Origin: Dehalococcoidales bacterium
GTDB lineage: Bacteria > Chloroflexota > Dehalococcoidia > Dehalococcoidales > Fen-1064
Assembly: GCA_028713395.1 (NCBI GenBank)
Contig: JAQTOJ010000010.1
Span: 1 to 16,820 of the forward strand
Direction: 5' to 3'
DNA: 16,820 bases
This document shows, one piece after another, positions 1-6,403 of the stretch (the first letter of the stretch is position 1; each line of letters opens with the position of its first letter). A model generated the notes under the pieces. That model did no database searches. It had not been told where the DNA came from and saw only the letters and a program-made list of their open reading frames with translations. A program made the position numbers and the translations under genes.

Positions 1-94
1 TGCCCAGCTCCTTGACGCGTTTCACCCCATCAACAGTGGAGCCTGATGCCGAACTGTGCGGTGTGCCCGCCGTGCCGAAAATAAGTTTAGACAA
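1..94 (-). CDS. Endonuclease IV-like TIM-barrel protein (5' end only)
   Basis: Only the first 31 codons are inside the window; the gene runs off the left edge. A TTG start at 94-92 follows an AAGGAG ribosome-binding site (about 106-101) at good spacing. The N-terminus reads MSKLIFGTAGTPHSS and continues into STVDGVKRVKELG. This resembles the first beta strand and helix of the archaeal-type endonuclease IV / xylose-isomerase-like TIM-barrel family (FGTAGxPxSS, then a glycine after an alpha helix). Members are thought to act on abasic DNA, but the metal ligands lie outside the window, so function is inferred from the N-terminus alone. It is divergent from rsfS and has its own strong promoter. 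No ATG in the same frame precedes the TTG. Confidence 0.6.
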   Translation of the reverse strand, partial: MSKLIFGTAGTPHSSASGSTVDGVKRVKELG

Positions 95-115
95 ACCGCT
101 CTCCTTAATAGGGGC

Positions 116-145
116 ATCATAAACGTGTTGAGCGTAGAATGTCAA
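116..145 (-). promoter_or_regulatory. Sigma70-type promoter for the endonuclease IV-like gene
   Basis: On the minus strand a perfect TTGACA (-35, 145-140) is followed after 18 bases by TATGAT (-10, 121-116; 5 of 6 consensus). The expected transcript start is near 109, just ahead of the AAGGAG Shine-Dalgarno and the TTG start at 94. Confidence 0.65.
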
Positions 146-258
146 GCTATTGGTACTCCTTCCGGCACGTGGTGACACTAGATACTTCGCTGCGCTTGGT
201 ATGATAGGGAAGAAGGGAATGGATAATGTGAAGAGATTAGTTCGGCGCTTACGCTGTC

Positions 259-267
259 TGTTATAAT
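259..267 (+). promoter_or_regulatory. Extended -10 promoter for rsfS
   Basis: TG-T-TATAAT (TG at 259-260, hexamer at 262-267) is a perfect extended -10 box. No good -35 is visible, which is common for extended -10 promoters. The predicted transcript start is near 274, giving a leader of about 30 bases that carries GAGGTGG before the rsfS start. The remaining 120-258 sequence between the divergent genes shows nothing else I can name. Confidence 0.6.
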
Positions 268-305
268 AAAGAGTAAACAATAAACGTTTACCTTGAGGTG
301 GACAA

Positions 306-650
306 CTGGAAACAATCGATATTGCCCGTCAAGCGGCGGAAGCCGTCAGCGATAAGTTGGCGACGAATATTGCCGTATTGGATGTCAGAGAAGTCTGTAC
401 TTTCGCTAGTTTTTTTGTGATCTGCAGCGCTGAAAGCGATCGGCAGATCGAAGCTATCTGTGACGAGATCGAAGCTGTGCTGAAGAAAGCCGGTACTCGA
501 CTTCTGCACCGTGAAGGTTCTTCCGGTTCCGGCTGGGCTTTATGCGATTTCGGGGGTGTGATCGTACACGTTTTTACCCCCGAAACCCGCAATTTCTACC
601 GTTTTGACGACCTCTGGGAAAAGGCTGTTCCCATCGTTAAAATTCAGTAA
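306..650 (+). CDS. rsfS: Ribosomal silencing factor RsfS (Iojap/DUF143)
   Basis: RsfS binds ribosomal protein uL14 on the large subunit and blocks subunit joining when nutrients are scarce. The product is 114 residues when started at the CTG at 306, the usual length for the family. From there it opens METIDIARQAAEAVSDKLA, the expected first helix. The core VLDVREVCTFASFFVICSA and the later SSGSGWALCDFGGVIVHVF segment are family hallmarks, followed by the C-terminal RNFYRFDDLWEKA. No ATG or GTG lies in frame: a stop at 294-296 bounds the frame, and the next NTG is TTG at 357, which would delete the conserved first helix. GAGGTGG (295-301) sits just before the CTG. It stands alone, divergent from the endonuclease-like gene and convergent with ndk. 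Identification is firm; the CTG start is an inference from conservation. Confidence 0.9.
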   Translation: METIDIARQAAEAVSDKLATNIAVLDVREVCTFASFFVICSAESDRQIEAICDEIEAVLKKAGTRLLHREGSSGSGWALCDFGGVIVHVFTPETRNFYRFDDLWEKAVPIVKIQ

Positions 651-654
651 TCAA

Positions 655-795
655 TAATCTCCTCTCCCTTTAGTTAAAGGGAGATATAGAGGGATTTGTT
701 AAATAATTTGTTCACTAAATCTCCCTCAATCCCTCCAGTATCGGAGTACGGGACAGGCTCTTTCTGAAAGGGGCAGGAAAGACTCGAATCTTTCA
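655..795. repeat. Repeat-like intergenic element with perfect hairpin
   Basis: Between the converging rsfS and ndk genes lies a pyrimidine/purine-patterned segment. A perfect 10-base inverted repeat, TCTCCCTTTA (663-672) and TAAAGGGAGA (675-684), is separated by only two bases. Further on, the strings AAATCTCCCTCAATCCCTCC (718-737) and TTTCTGAAAGGGG repeat the same CTCCC / GAAAGGG theme. This pattern looks like short dispersed MITE- or REP-like elements found between genes in several phyla. There is no U-tract after the hairpin, so it is not a classic intrinsic terminator, although it may stop convergent transcription. Copy number cannot be judged from one window. Confidence 0.45.
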
Positions 796-1215
796 GTAAT
801 TAGCGTGAATTTCGCTATCCTTGAAGAACAGCTTGATTTCTTTCACCGCATTTTCCGGCGAATCCGAACCATGTACCGCATTATTCTGGATATCGATACC
901 GAAATCTGCCCGTATCGTGCCTTTTTCCGCTTTCTTGGGATCGGTGGCGCCCATGGTCTTCCTTATGGTTTCGATAGCATTGTTGCCTTCGAAAACAATG
1001 GCGACGATGGGTGTTGAAGTGATATAGCTCACCAAATCCTTGAAGAACGGTTTATCGGCGTGCACGGCGTAATGACGCTGGGCTAAAGCAGCGTCCATAT
1101 GCAGCATTTTCAAAGCGATCAGCTTTAAGCCTTTTTCCTGAAACCGCGCCAGGATGGCTCCAGCGTAATTTCGTTTCATCGCATCCGGTTTTATCAAGAC
1201 TAACGATCTTTCCAT
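793..1215 (-). CDS. ndk: Nucleoside diphosphate kinase
   Basis: Ndk transfers the gamma phosphate from ATP to nucleoside diphosphates through a phosphohistidine, balancing the NTP and dNTP pools in the cytosol. The 140-residue product has the normal bacterial length. It starts MERSLVLIKPDA, with the substrate-contacting Lys9, and contains GTIRADFG (about 99-106) and the active-site block NAVHGSDSPENA with the catalytic His115. The ATG at 1215 is preceded by AAAGGAG, which overlaps the last codons of the upstream HAD gene; only two bases separate the HAD stop from this ATG. It is the last gene of the minus-strand cluster that begins at thiL. Nothing is missing or odd. Confidence 0.97.
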   Translation of the reverse strand: MERSLVLIKPDAMKRNYAGAILARFQEKGLKLIALKMLHMDAALAQRHYAVHADKPFFKDLVSYITSTPIVAIVFEGNNAIETIRKTMGATDPKKAEKGTIRADFGIDIQNNAVHGSDSPENAVKEIKLFFKDSEIHANY

Positions 1216-1217
1216 GT

Positions 1218-1889
1218 TTACTCCTTTACCGATAACAAACTTATAATATCACGTAACCCGACCTCGGTCAGGTTTTTCACGATTAAATCTGCTTCCTTAA
1301 GTTCGCCGATGGGGTGGGTAGTGGTGACTGCCAGGCACTTCATGCCGCCCGCTTTAGCCGCTTTGATACCTACAATAGCATCTTCGATGACCAGACAGTT
1401 TTCTGGTTTTATTCCCAATCTCTTTGCTCCCATCAAATACCCCTGAGGGCTGGGTTTGCCTTCCGTAATATCGTCGCCGGAAATAATGACCGGGAAATAT
1501 TTGATCAAGCCAAGCGTTCCCAGAATCATATCTATATTTTCACGGGGGGTAGAGGAAACGAGCGCCAGTTTGATTTGTGCTGATGCCAGGGTCTCCAGTA
1601 GTGAGTTCACACCCGGCAAGGCGGTGATTTGGCCTTTAATTAGGCTGCGGAAAGTCGCTTCTTTGTAATCCCCGATGGCTTCTATTTTGGCCGCCGCAAC
1701 TTTTTTCCCGAAGACCATCGGGATAATATCGATATTCGCCATACCGAACGCGTGTTTAAAATGGGCTTTGGTAAAATCAATGCCTTCCGGTTTGAAGGCG
1801 ATCTGCCATGACTGAAAATGATATGTTGAGGTATCGGCGATGACGCCGTCCATATCCCAGAGCACCGCGATATTGTCCACCGGTTTCAC
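1218..1889 (-). CDS. HAD-superfamily phosphatase / beta-phosphoglucomutase-like
   Basis: This 223-residue protein is a HAD hydrolase of subfamily IA, the group that includes beta-phosphoglucomutase and small sugar-phosphate phosphatases. Motif I is WDMDGVIADT, with nucleophile Asp12 and general acid/base Asp14. Motif II is LVSSTP (Ser112-Thr114 region), motif III is Lys145 in EGKPSP, and motif IV is VIEDAIVG with Glu169-Asp170. Residues of about 17-90 form the helical cap domain. The start is GTG at 1889, whose bases overlap the TGA of the thioesterase gene (GTGA), and its 3' end carries the Shine-Dalgarno for ndk, so translation is probably coupled through all three genes. The substrate cannot be told from sequence; the GKPSP and SSTP motifs fit beta-phosphoglucomutase-like enzymes but also general phosphatases. 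Confidence 0.88.
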   Translation of the reverse strand: MKPVDNIAVLWDMDGVIADTSTYHFQSWQIAFKPEGIDFTKAHFKHAFGMANIDIIPMVFGKKVAAAKIEAIGDYKEATFRSLIKGQITALPGVNSLLETLASAQIKLALVSSTPRENIDMILGTLGLIKYFPVIISGDDITEGKPSPQGYLMGAKRLGIKPENCLVIEDAIVGIKAAKAGGMKCLAVTTTHPIGELKEADLIVKNLTEVGLRDIISLLSVKE

Positions 1890-2341
1890 GGATTCCCCGC
1901 TTTGTTATCTGCTCTGGCGGTTGTATCGACGACGAAATGGGTGGCGCTGCCCTCGGCGACTACGGTGCCATCTTTCAATTTGATTTCAGAAGCGCATTCG
2001 ATGACCTTGCGGGTCTTCCGGACAACGCGGGCGGTGAGAGTGAGCGGTTCGTCAATGGGGATAAGTTTTTTCAGGCGAACGTCATATTTGGCGGTCACAC
2101 AGCGGATGCCGCCGTAAGAGGCGGTATTGCTCATGATTTCATCCAGCAGACACCCCACGATGCCGCCATGCAGATAACCCGGCCAACCCTGGTATTTTTC
2201 CGAACCGGTGAATGCCGCGCTGGTGCCCTGAGCATCGCGCTGGAATTTTAGCTTAAATCCAATGACATTGTTCTCCCCGCAGCCGAAACACCCGCCGTAA
2301 CCGGGTTTTAAATTTAGTTCTACCTGCGGCCAATTACTCAT
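1886..2341 (-). CDS. PaaI/hotdog-fold thioesterase
   Basis: This 151-residue single hotdog-domain protein probably hydrolyses an acyl-CoA thioester in the cytosol. After an N-terminal CFGCG pair of cysteines (18-22) it has the hotdog active-site helix GYLHGGIVGCLLDE (about 55-68), with HGG at 58-60 and Asp67 as candidate catalytic residue. The extended strands SEIKLKDGTVVAEGSATHFV follow. I chose the ATG at 2341 because GGAG stands six bases ahead of it; a TTG four codons upstream (2353) would put that Shine-Dalgarno inside the coding region. The C-terminus overlaps the start of the HAD gene by four bases. The substrate is not evident; the hotdog family is broad, and the role in an operon with ndk and HAD genes is unknown. 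Confidence 0.85.
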   Translation of the reverse strand: MSNWPQVELNLKPGYGGCFGCGENNVIGFKLKFQRDAQGTSAAFTGSEKYQGWPGYLHGGIVGCLLDEIMSNTASYGGIRCVTAKYDVRLKKLIPIDEPLTLTARVVRKTRKVIECASEIKLKDGTVVAEGSATHFVVDTTARADNKAGNP

Positions 2342-2366
2342 GCTTTGCTCCAATTGTAATTAAAGT

Positions 2367-2963
2367 TTACCTGAATGAGATATCGAACTCTTTTACTACT
2401 TCTGTATTTTGACTATCGTTATAAATATCCGATTCAAAGAATTTGCCACGTTGTGCGTTAGCAAGATACCCTGCCACTAATTCCATCGCCATAAATGCAG
2501 GGTAATTTTTACCATTACGGTCGGTTATCCCATATCTTACCGCTTCGACAAATCCGAACTGAGGGTAATACTCCGGTCGTCCAAAAAACATGATTGCTCC
2601 ATAACCCATATTTCTGGCCTTATCTATCATCGAACGCATTAAGGTTTTTCCGATTCCTTGGCGTTGGTATTGAGGAAGTACGCTAATTGGTCCAAAATCT
2701 AGCACATGGATACTGCTTTTACGAGGCGTTTCGATGCGGGCATTGCTGCAAATAATGTGACCTACCAATTGGTTGTTTGCTTCCGCGACAAGGCTTAATT
2801 CCTTGATACCGTCCCGTTTACGTAATTCATAAACCATCCAATGCTCAAATGTGGAACCAATTCCGCCTTGTTCGATTCTGCCTGGGTAGGAAAATGCCTG
2901 TCTCGTGATTTCCTCTACCCTGCGATAATCCTTTTCCTCTTCAATTCTTATGCTGATTTCCAA
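2367..2963 (-). CDS. GNAT-family N-acetyltransferase (YhbS-like)
   Basis: A 198-residue GNAT acetyltransferase that would use acetyl-CoA to acetylate a small molecule or protein. The N-terminal IRIEEEKDYRRVEEITRQAF is the usual first strand and helix. Strand 4, HVLDFGPISVLPQYQ, leads into the acetyl-CoA pyrophosphate loop Q100-R-Q-G-I-G105, and FFGRPEYYPQFGF (about 126-138) is typical of the YhbS/predicted acetyltransferase group. The start is TTG at 2963, with only a distant AGGA; upstream codons reach a stop quickly. The gene is clearly more AT-rich than tsaB and the thioesterase on either side and is separated from tsaB by about 70 bases, suggesting a later insertion into the cluster. The substrate is unknown. 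Confidence 0.87.
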   Translation of the reverse strand: MEISIRIEEEKDYRRVEEITRQAFSYPGRIEQGGIGSTFEHWMVYELRKRDGIKELSLVAEANNQLVGHIICSNARIETPRKSSIHVLDFGPISVLPQYQRQGIGKTLMRSMIDKARNMGYGAIMFFGRPEYYPQFGFVEAVRYGITDRNGKNYPAFMAMELVAGYLANAQRGKFFESDIYNDSQNTEVVKEFDISFR

Positions 2964-3033
2964 GTATTTAACGTCCTGTATGGATTATTCTGTGATTGCC
3001 TGTAACATGGTTTTCACATACAGTGGGCATTGT

Positions 3034-3714
3034 CTACAGTTTTTTAGCCTGGGTGATGGGGGGCCGACGTAAATATATCGGCTGCAGAGTGGCTATATTA
3101 TCCGTATCGCCGGCATGAAATCTTTTTAATCCCAGTTCGGCCAGAAAACTACTGCGCCGCAGGTCGGTCAGGGGCGAAGCAATCAATGCCTTCTCTCCGA
3201 GTTTCAGTTTCAAATGTTCTGCGATCTGCGGCACAAATTCGCCGCAAAACAGAGTCGGTTGAGAAATTAAGGAACAGAGTTTCTCCAGCGTGATGATGCA
3301 GTCCGGGGTGGTTTGCTGCCATTTGCCCCCGATGGTTTGATAGATGGCGGTGGCGACTTCATCACGCCCGGCGTTAATCACCGGACAAACCGGTAAACCG
3401 GTCAAAGCGTACTGGTAAGCGCTGACCTCCAAACTGTTGATACCGACTAACGGGATATTGAGGCTGAATGCCAATCCTTTGGCGGCGCTGACGCCCACAC
3501 GTAAACCGTTGAAGCTCCCCGGCCCCAAACCCACGATCACAGCGGTTAAGGATTGACTGCTGCTGTCGGTCAGTTTGAAAAGTTGTTCAAGATTGGGTAA
3601 CAACTGGATGGTGTGATTGCGGTTGGTGCGCCAGGTCAGTTCTGCTAGAGTCAAACCCTTATTCACCAGTGCCAGCGAGGCAATATCCGTGGCGGTATCG
3701 ATCGCTACCTGCAT
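3034..3714 (-). CDS. tsaB: tRNA threonylcarbamoyladenosine biosynthesis protein TsaB
   Basis: TsaB is the inactive-kinase-like partner of TsaD and TsaE in making N6-threonylcarbamoyladenosine at position 37 of ANN-decoding tRNAs. The 226-residue product starts MQVAIDTATDIASLAL, contains VGLGPGSFNGLRVGVSAAKG (62-80; most homologs have GPGSFTGLR) and ends with the conserved PIYLRRPP segment. The ATG at 3714 is two bases past the tsaE stop, so the two are translated together. tsaD is not in the window. Clear member of the family at usual length; the C-terminal KKL tail is short as normal. Confidence 0.95.
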   Translation of the reverse strand: MQVAIDTATDIASLALVNKGLTLAELTWRTNRNHTIQLLPNLEQLFKLTDSSSQSLTAVIVGLGPGSFNGLRVGVSAAKGLAFSLNIPLVGINSLEVSAYQYALTGLPVCPVINAGRDEVATAIYQTIGGKWQQTTPDCIITLEKLCSLISQPTLFCGEFVPQIAEHLKLKLGEKALIASPLTDLRRSSFLAELGLKRFHAGDTDNIATLQPIYLRRPPITQAKKL

Positions 3715-3716
3715 TC

Positions 3717-4193
3717 TCAGTCCTTTGTTAATTCCTTAATGGCTGGCCTTAATTTTTCCAAAAGCTTGTGGTAGCGGTCGCCGCGGGCGGTGATTTCAAA
3801 AGCCCTTTCGGTATCGCTGACCCATTTTATCTTGATCAACAGGTGGTCGTCCGGCAGAATGTCGGCGCCTTTTTCCGCCCATTCGATCACGCAAATGCCG
3901 TGCCCATAAAGATAATCGTCCAGTCCCAGTTCGGAAATTTCCGTAATGTTGTCCAGCCGGTAAAAATCTATGTGGTAAAGGGGCAACCGGCCGTGTAATT
4001 CCCGCATGATCACGAAGGTCGGGCTGAGAGTATAATCCTGGATATACAGCCCGTAGGCGATTCCCTGTGTCAGGCAGGTCTTGCCGGCGCCCAATTGCCC
4101 GACCAGCAGGAAGATATCGCCGGGTTGTGCCAGTTCGCCCAGGCTTTTACCTAACGCCTGTGTTTCTTCAGTATTATATGTGTGTAGTTTCAT
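3717..4193 (-). CDS. tsaE: tRNA threonylcarbamoyladenosine biosynthesis ATPase TsaE
   Basis: TsaE is the small P-loop ATPase that drives turnover of the TsaB-TsaD complex in t6A tRNA modification. The 158-residue product has Walker A GQLGAGKT (32-39), the family motif LSPTFVI (56-62), HIDFYRL (74-80) carrying the Walker B-like aspartate, and VIEWAEK (102-108). Its ATG overlaps the thiL stop as ATGA (4193-4190), and tsaB follows after two bases. Placement between thiL and tsaB is a common arrangement in bacteria. No unusual feature. Confidence 0.96.
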   Translation of the reverse strand: MKLHTYNTEETQALGKSLGELAQPGDIFLLVGQLGAGKTCLTQGIAYGLYIQDYTLSPTFVIMRELHGRLPLYHIDFYRLDNITEISELGLDDYLYGHGICVIEWAEKGADILPDDHLLIKIKWVSDTERAFEITARGDRYHKLLEKLRPAIKELTKD

Positions 4194-5203
4194 TGACGGT
4201 TAAAATGATCCCAGCCGGTCTGTTTCAAATTTTGTTTTTTACCATGATGGTCCATTAGTAATACTTTACCAGAATTTACCGCCGTAATTTCACCAATGAT
4301 GGTAACCTGACATTTCATTCTTTTTTGGGCTTGCTCGATTACCGCCTGAGGAGCGGTGAACAACAGTTCATAATCCTCGCCGCCGCTAATCGCCATTTCC
4401 AGCGCCTTTTCCCCGAAGCAGGTTTTCAGTGACGGAGATAACGGCACGGTAGCGATGTTTATTTTGGCCCCGACACGGCTCATTTCGCAGATATGGGTCA
4501 GGTCGCCCACCAAACCGTCGCTGATATCCATACCGCATTTCACCCCGTTTTTCACCAAAATCAGGCCTTCTTTGACACGGGGATGCGGCGTGAGATGGGC
4601 TTTTCTCAAGGTCGTCGCGTCTTTCCGGCTAAATTTCAGATTTTCCAGTAACATCTTCAACCCGCCGGCGGAAGCTCCGATGGTGCCCGTAACTGCCACT
4701 TTATCACCTGGTTTGGCCGATGAACGTGACAGAGTTTTACCATCTTTATTAGCCGCCGACCCGATTACCATGACGCTGATAAATATGAAAGGAGAACTGA
4801 CGGTATCCCCGCCTACCAGCATCACACCGAATTTCCGGGCGATTTTGTTCATGCCTGCGTACAGACGCGTGATACTCTCGACTTTGGTTTCCGGCGGCAG
4901 CCCTAGTGATATCAAGGCGTAGAGCGGGATGCCGCCCATGGCGGCGATATCGCTGAGATTCACAGCAAGGGATTTCCAGCCGAGTTCTTCCCAGGTGATC
5001 GTCTTAAGGGTGAAGTGAATATTCTCTACCAGGGAGTCGACGGTGGCGAGTTGGAAAGGAACGGTGGGGTTCCAGACCGCAGCATCATCCCCGATACCGG
5101 TGACCAGTTGGCGGTAAGACGGGGTGTTTTTCTTAATGTTTTGCGCGGATTGATAGGCTAGTTTCTTGATCAGTCCGAACTCACCGATTTGCGAGACCTT
5201 CAT
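4190..5203 (-). CDS. thiL: Thiamine-monophosphate kinase ThiL
   Basis: ThiL phosphorylates thiamine monophosphate with ATP to give thiamine diphosphate, the active cofactor. From the ATG at 5203 the product is 337 residues and opens MKVSQIGEFGLIKKLA, the standard start. PurM/ThiL-fold motifs follow: GIGDDAAV (36-43), TVDSLVENIHF (54-64), NLSDIAAMGG (82-91), GGDTV (131-135), then MDISDGLVGDL and SGGEDYELLF in the ATP-binding domain. The longer frame from 5272 is rejected because it reads through a terminator hairpin and a promoter. No Shine-Dalgarno precedes 5203; TATAAT ends only seven bases before it, so the transcript is probably leaderless. It appears to lead the cluster that continues with tsaE and tsaB. 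Confidence 0.94.
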   Translation of the reverse strand: MKVSQIGEFGLIKKLAYQSAQNIKKNTPSYRQLVTGIGDDAAVWNPTVPFQLATVDSLVENIHFTLKTITWEELGWKSLAVNLSDIAAMGGIPLYALISLGLPPETKVESITRLYAGMNKIARKFGVMLVGGDTVSSPFIFISVMVIGSAANKDGKTLSRSSAKPGDKVAVTGTIGASAGGLKMLLENLKFSRKDATTLRKAHLTPHPRVKEGLILVKNGVKCGMDISDGLVGDLTHICEMSRVGAKINIATVPLSPSLKTCFGEKALEMAISGGEDYELLFTAPQAVIEQAQKRMKCQVTIIGEITAVNSGKVLLMDHHGKKQNLKQTGWDHFNRQ

Positions 5204-5210
5204 AGGTGGC

Positions 5211-5239
5211 ATTATACCATCACGCCGTAAAGGTGTATA
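5211..5239 (-). promoter_or_regulatory. Promoter of thiL, predicted leaderless transcript
   Basis: On the minus strand TATACA (5239-5234, 4 of 6 to TTGACA), a 17-base spacer and a perfect TATAAT (5216-5211) are followed by seven bases and then the thiL ATG at 5203. RNA synthesis would begin at or next to the A of the ATG. Confidence 0.6.
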
Positions 5240-5240
5240 G

Positions 5241-5270
5241 AAAAAAGAACAGGCGCGTTCGCGCCTGTTC
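5241..5270 (-). terminator. Intrinsic terminator after the zinc-ribbon gene
   Basis: Read on the minus strand, GAACAGGCGCG (5270-5260) pairs perfectly with CGCGCCTGTTC (5257-5247) across a two-base loop and is followed by six T (5246-5241). It is a GC-rich 11-bp stem with a U-tract, placed about 30 bases after the stop of the 53-residue gene and just before the thiL promoter. Confidence 0.9.
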
Positions 5271-5302
5271 ACCTGGCTCAGATTTCCCGGAGTCTTTGCC
5301 GC

Positions 5303-5464
5303 TTAGGCTTTGACGACAGGACGCCACTTGATGTTATCCCAGACCCAGATGAGTTCTTTGCAATGGAGGCAATAGACCTGGATGTTGCCTTCAACTTTCT
5401 GTTCGCGGGTGGATACGATGCGTCCGCAACTCGGGCAATGCAGTTTTCTGGTAGCTACTTTCAT
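5303..5464 (-). CDS. Small zinc-ribbon protein, 53 residues, function unknown
   Basis: The frame from ATG 5464 to TAA 5303 gives 53 residues. It has two CxxC knuckles, CPSC (10-13) and CLHC (32-35), spaced as in a single zinc ribbon, and a basic, tryptophan-containing tail (WVWDNIKWRP). AGGAG lies about ten bases before the ATG, a good promoter precedes it and a perfect terminator follows, so it is a real one-gene transcript despite its size. It has the general look of Com-like or rubredoxin-sized zinc ribbons that bind nucleic acid, but I cannot assign a role. It is too short and lacks the signature to be ribosomal protein bL33. Confidence 0.8.
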   Translation of the reverse strand: MKVATRKLHCPSCGRIVSTREQKVEGNIQVYCLHCKELIWVWDNIKWRPVVKA

Positions 5465-5485
5465 TTGTTTAAATCTCCTGCTTCA

Positions 5486-5514
5486 TTGTTACCTTTTTAT
5501 CATCAATGTGTCAA
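5486..5514 (-). promoter_or_regulatory. Promoter of the zinc-ribbon gene
   Basis: Minus strand: perfect TTGACA (5514-5509), a 17-base spacer, then TAACAA(T) (5491-5486) as a weak -10. The predicted start near 5479 leaves a leader of about 15 bases containing AGGAG. Confidence 0.55.
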
Positions 5515-5530
5515 GTAAGAATATTTTACC

Positions 5531-6274
5531 TTATTCCTTTACTACAGGTGAAGGGGTCTCCTGGAATGGATGCAGCCGCAGCACGAGCGAATAGAGATAT
5601 GGATATTTGTTCTTTAGGTGTTCTGAGTAGGAAACCCACTCCCCGAGCAGCGCGCGGTAAAAACGGTTCATATCACCGGAGAGGTGTTTCAAATCGCTTT
5701 CCGGTAGATTATCAAACGATTGACGGGACTCCAGTTCTTCAGTGAAATGGAAAGCCGCCCAGAGTAATTCTGTAAATCGTTCGTTCTCCAATAGATTGGG
5801 GTTTTCCAGTAAGCCCAGGAGAAATCCCCGTTTGCTCAGCAAAAAAGCGCGTAATTCCGGCAGGTTGAGGCGGGAAACATCCGATTGCAGGGGCGTATCC
5901 AGGGTGAAACGCTGGGCTGCCTGAAAATCCTGATGCGTCCAAATTTGTTTCAGATGAAGATGGTTTTTGATTTCAGACGTGTTTTCCAGAGCGGGCAAAA
6001 GGCGGCGCAGGCTCTCATTGCCCACTTCACTGAAAAAGGCGCCGATGACCATGTTCAATTTATGTAGCATGGCCTGTTTTTCCCGTCTGGCCAGAAGGCG
6101 GTTGACGACAATCACGACGAGAAACACTTCAAGCGGGAGAAATGCCAAATTGTGGACGAGATAGAAATATAGATTGTGCAAATCCCGGAAGATCAGGTAA
6201 TGCACGAAATATAACAGCGCTGAAGCCCCGATGAGGCTGGTTGCGAGTAAGGTGAACCCTTTCCAATTTTTCAT
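5531..6274 (-). CDS. Membrane-anchored protein of unknown function with two N-terminal helices
   Basis: 247 residues. Two hydrophobic segments, about 7-28 (GFTLLATSLIGASALLYFVH) and 37-61, place the N-terminus in the membrane; a basic stretch (ARREKQAML, 62-70) follows, so the remaining roughly 180 residues probably face the cytoplasm. The soluble part is helical, rich in Leu, Glu and Asn, and has no enzyme motif I can identify. Proteins with the same opening (KNWKGFTLL, then LIFRDLHN, and LNMVIGAFFSEVG at about 73-85) occur, as I recall, as conserved hypotheticals in Chloroflexota and some archaea and deltaproteobacteria. The Shine-Dalgarno (GGAAA) is weak. It is divergent from prfA, and the next gene on the same strand is the zinc-ribbon gene, which has its own promoter. 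Confidence 0.8.
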   Translation of the reverse strand: MKNWKGFTLLATSLIGASALLYFVHYLIFRDLHNLYFYLVHNLAFLPLEVFLVVIVVNRLLARREKQAMLHKLNMVIGAFFSEVGNESLRRLLPALENTSEIKNHLHLKQIWTHQDFQAAQRFTLDTPLQSDVSRLNLPELRAFLLSKRGFLLGLLENPNLLENERFTELLWAAFHFTEELESRQSFDNLPESDLKHLSGDMNRFYRALLGEWVSYSEHLKNKYPYLYSLVLRLHPFQETPSPVVKE

Positions 6275-6303
6275 ATATTTCCAAAAAACCGTTTAACTGT
6301 TTC

Positions 6304-6332
6304 AGTATAGGAGAAACGGGGGGCCGGGGCAA
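6304..6332 (-). promoter_or_regulatory. Promoter of the two-helix membrane protein gene
   Basis: Minus strand: TTGCCC (6332-6327; 4 of 6), 17-base spacer, TATACT (6309-6304; 5 of 6). The start of RNA would be near 6297, about 23 bases ahead of the ATG at 6274. Confidence 0.5.
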
Positions 6333-6356
6333 GTCAAAAGTAAATTAAAAAGGTTA

Positions 6357-6386
6357 TTAACTGGGAGAGAGCGCCTGTGTTATAAT
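6357..6386 (+). promoter_or_regulatory. Extended -10 promoter of prfA-prmC
   Basis: TTAACT (6357-6362, 4 of 6 to TTGACA), an 18-base spacer and a perfect TATAAT (6381-6386) preceded by TG at 6378-6379. The same TGTTATAAT string stands before rsfS. The expected RNA start is near 6393, leaving only about ten bases before the prfA ATG and no Shine-Dalgarno. Confidence 0.65.
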
Positions 6387-6403
6387 TTTGTGTTGGTATA
6401 AAT

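Noticed and set aside
663..684. Hairpin as an intrinsic terminator of rsfS
   Set aside because: The stem is perfect but no U-tract follows on either strand, so it is listed as a repeat-like element.
2342..2353. Upstream TTG start for the thioesterase at 2353
   Set aside because: The GGAG at about 2347-2351 would fall in the coding region, while it sits ideally for the ATG at 2341.
4455..4922. 155-codon plus-strand frame across thiL
   Set aside because: It lies wholly inside a well-conserved thiL gene on the other strand, has no family-like sequence, and is a shadow of its codon pattern. The same holds for the plus-strand frames across ndk, the thioesterase and the EF-G gene.
5203..5272. Extended thiL start at 5272 (23 more residues)
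   Set aside because: It would translate through a perfect terminator hairpin and the thiL -35/-10, and the added residues are not family-like. The ATG at 5203 gives the standard ThiL start.
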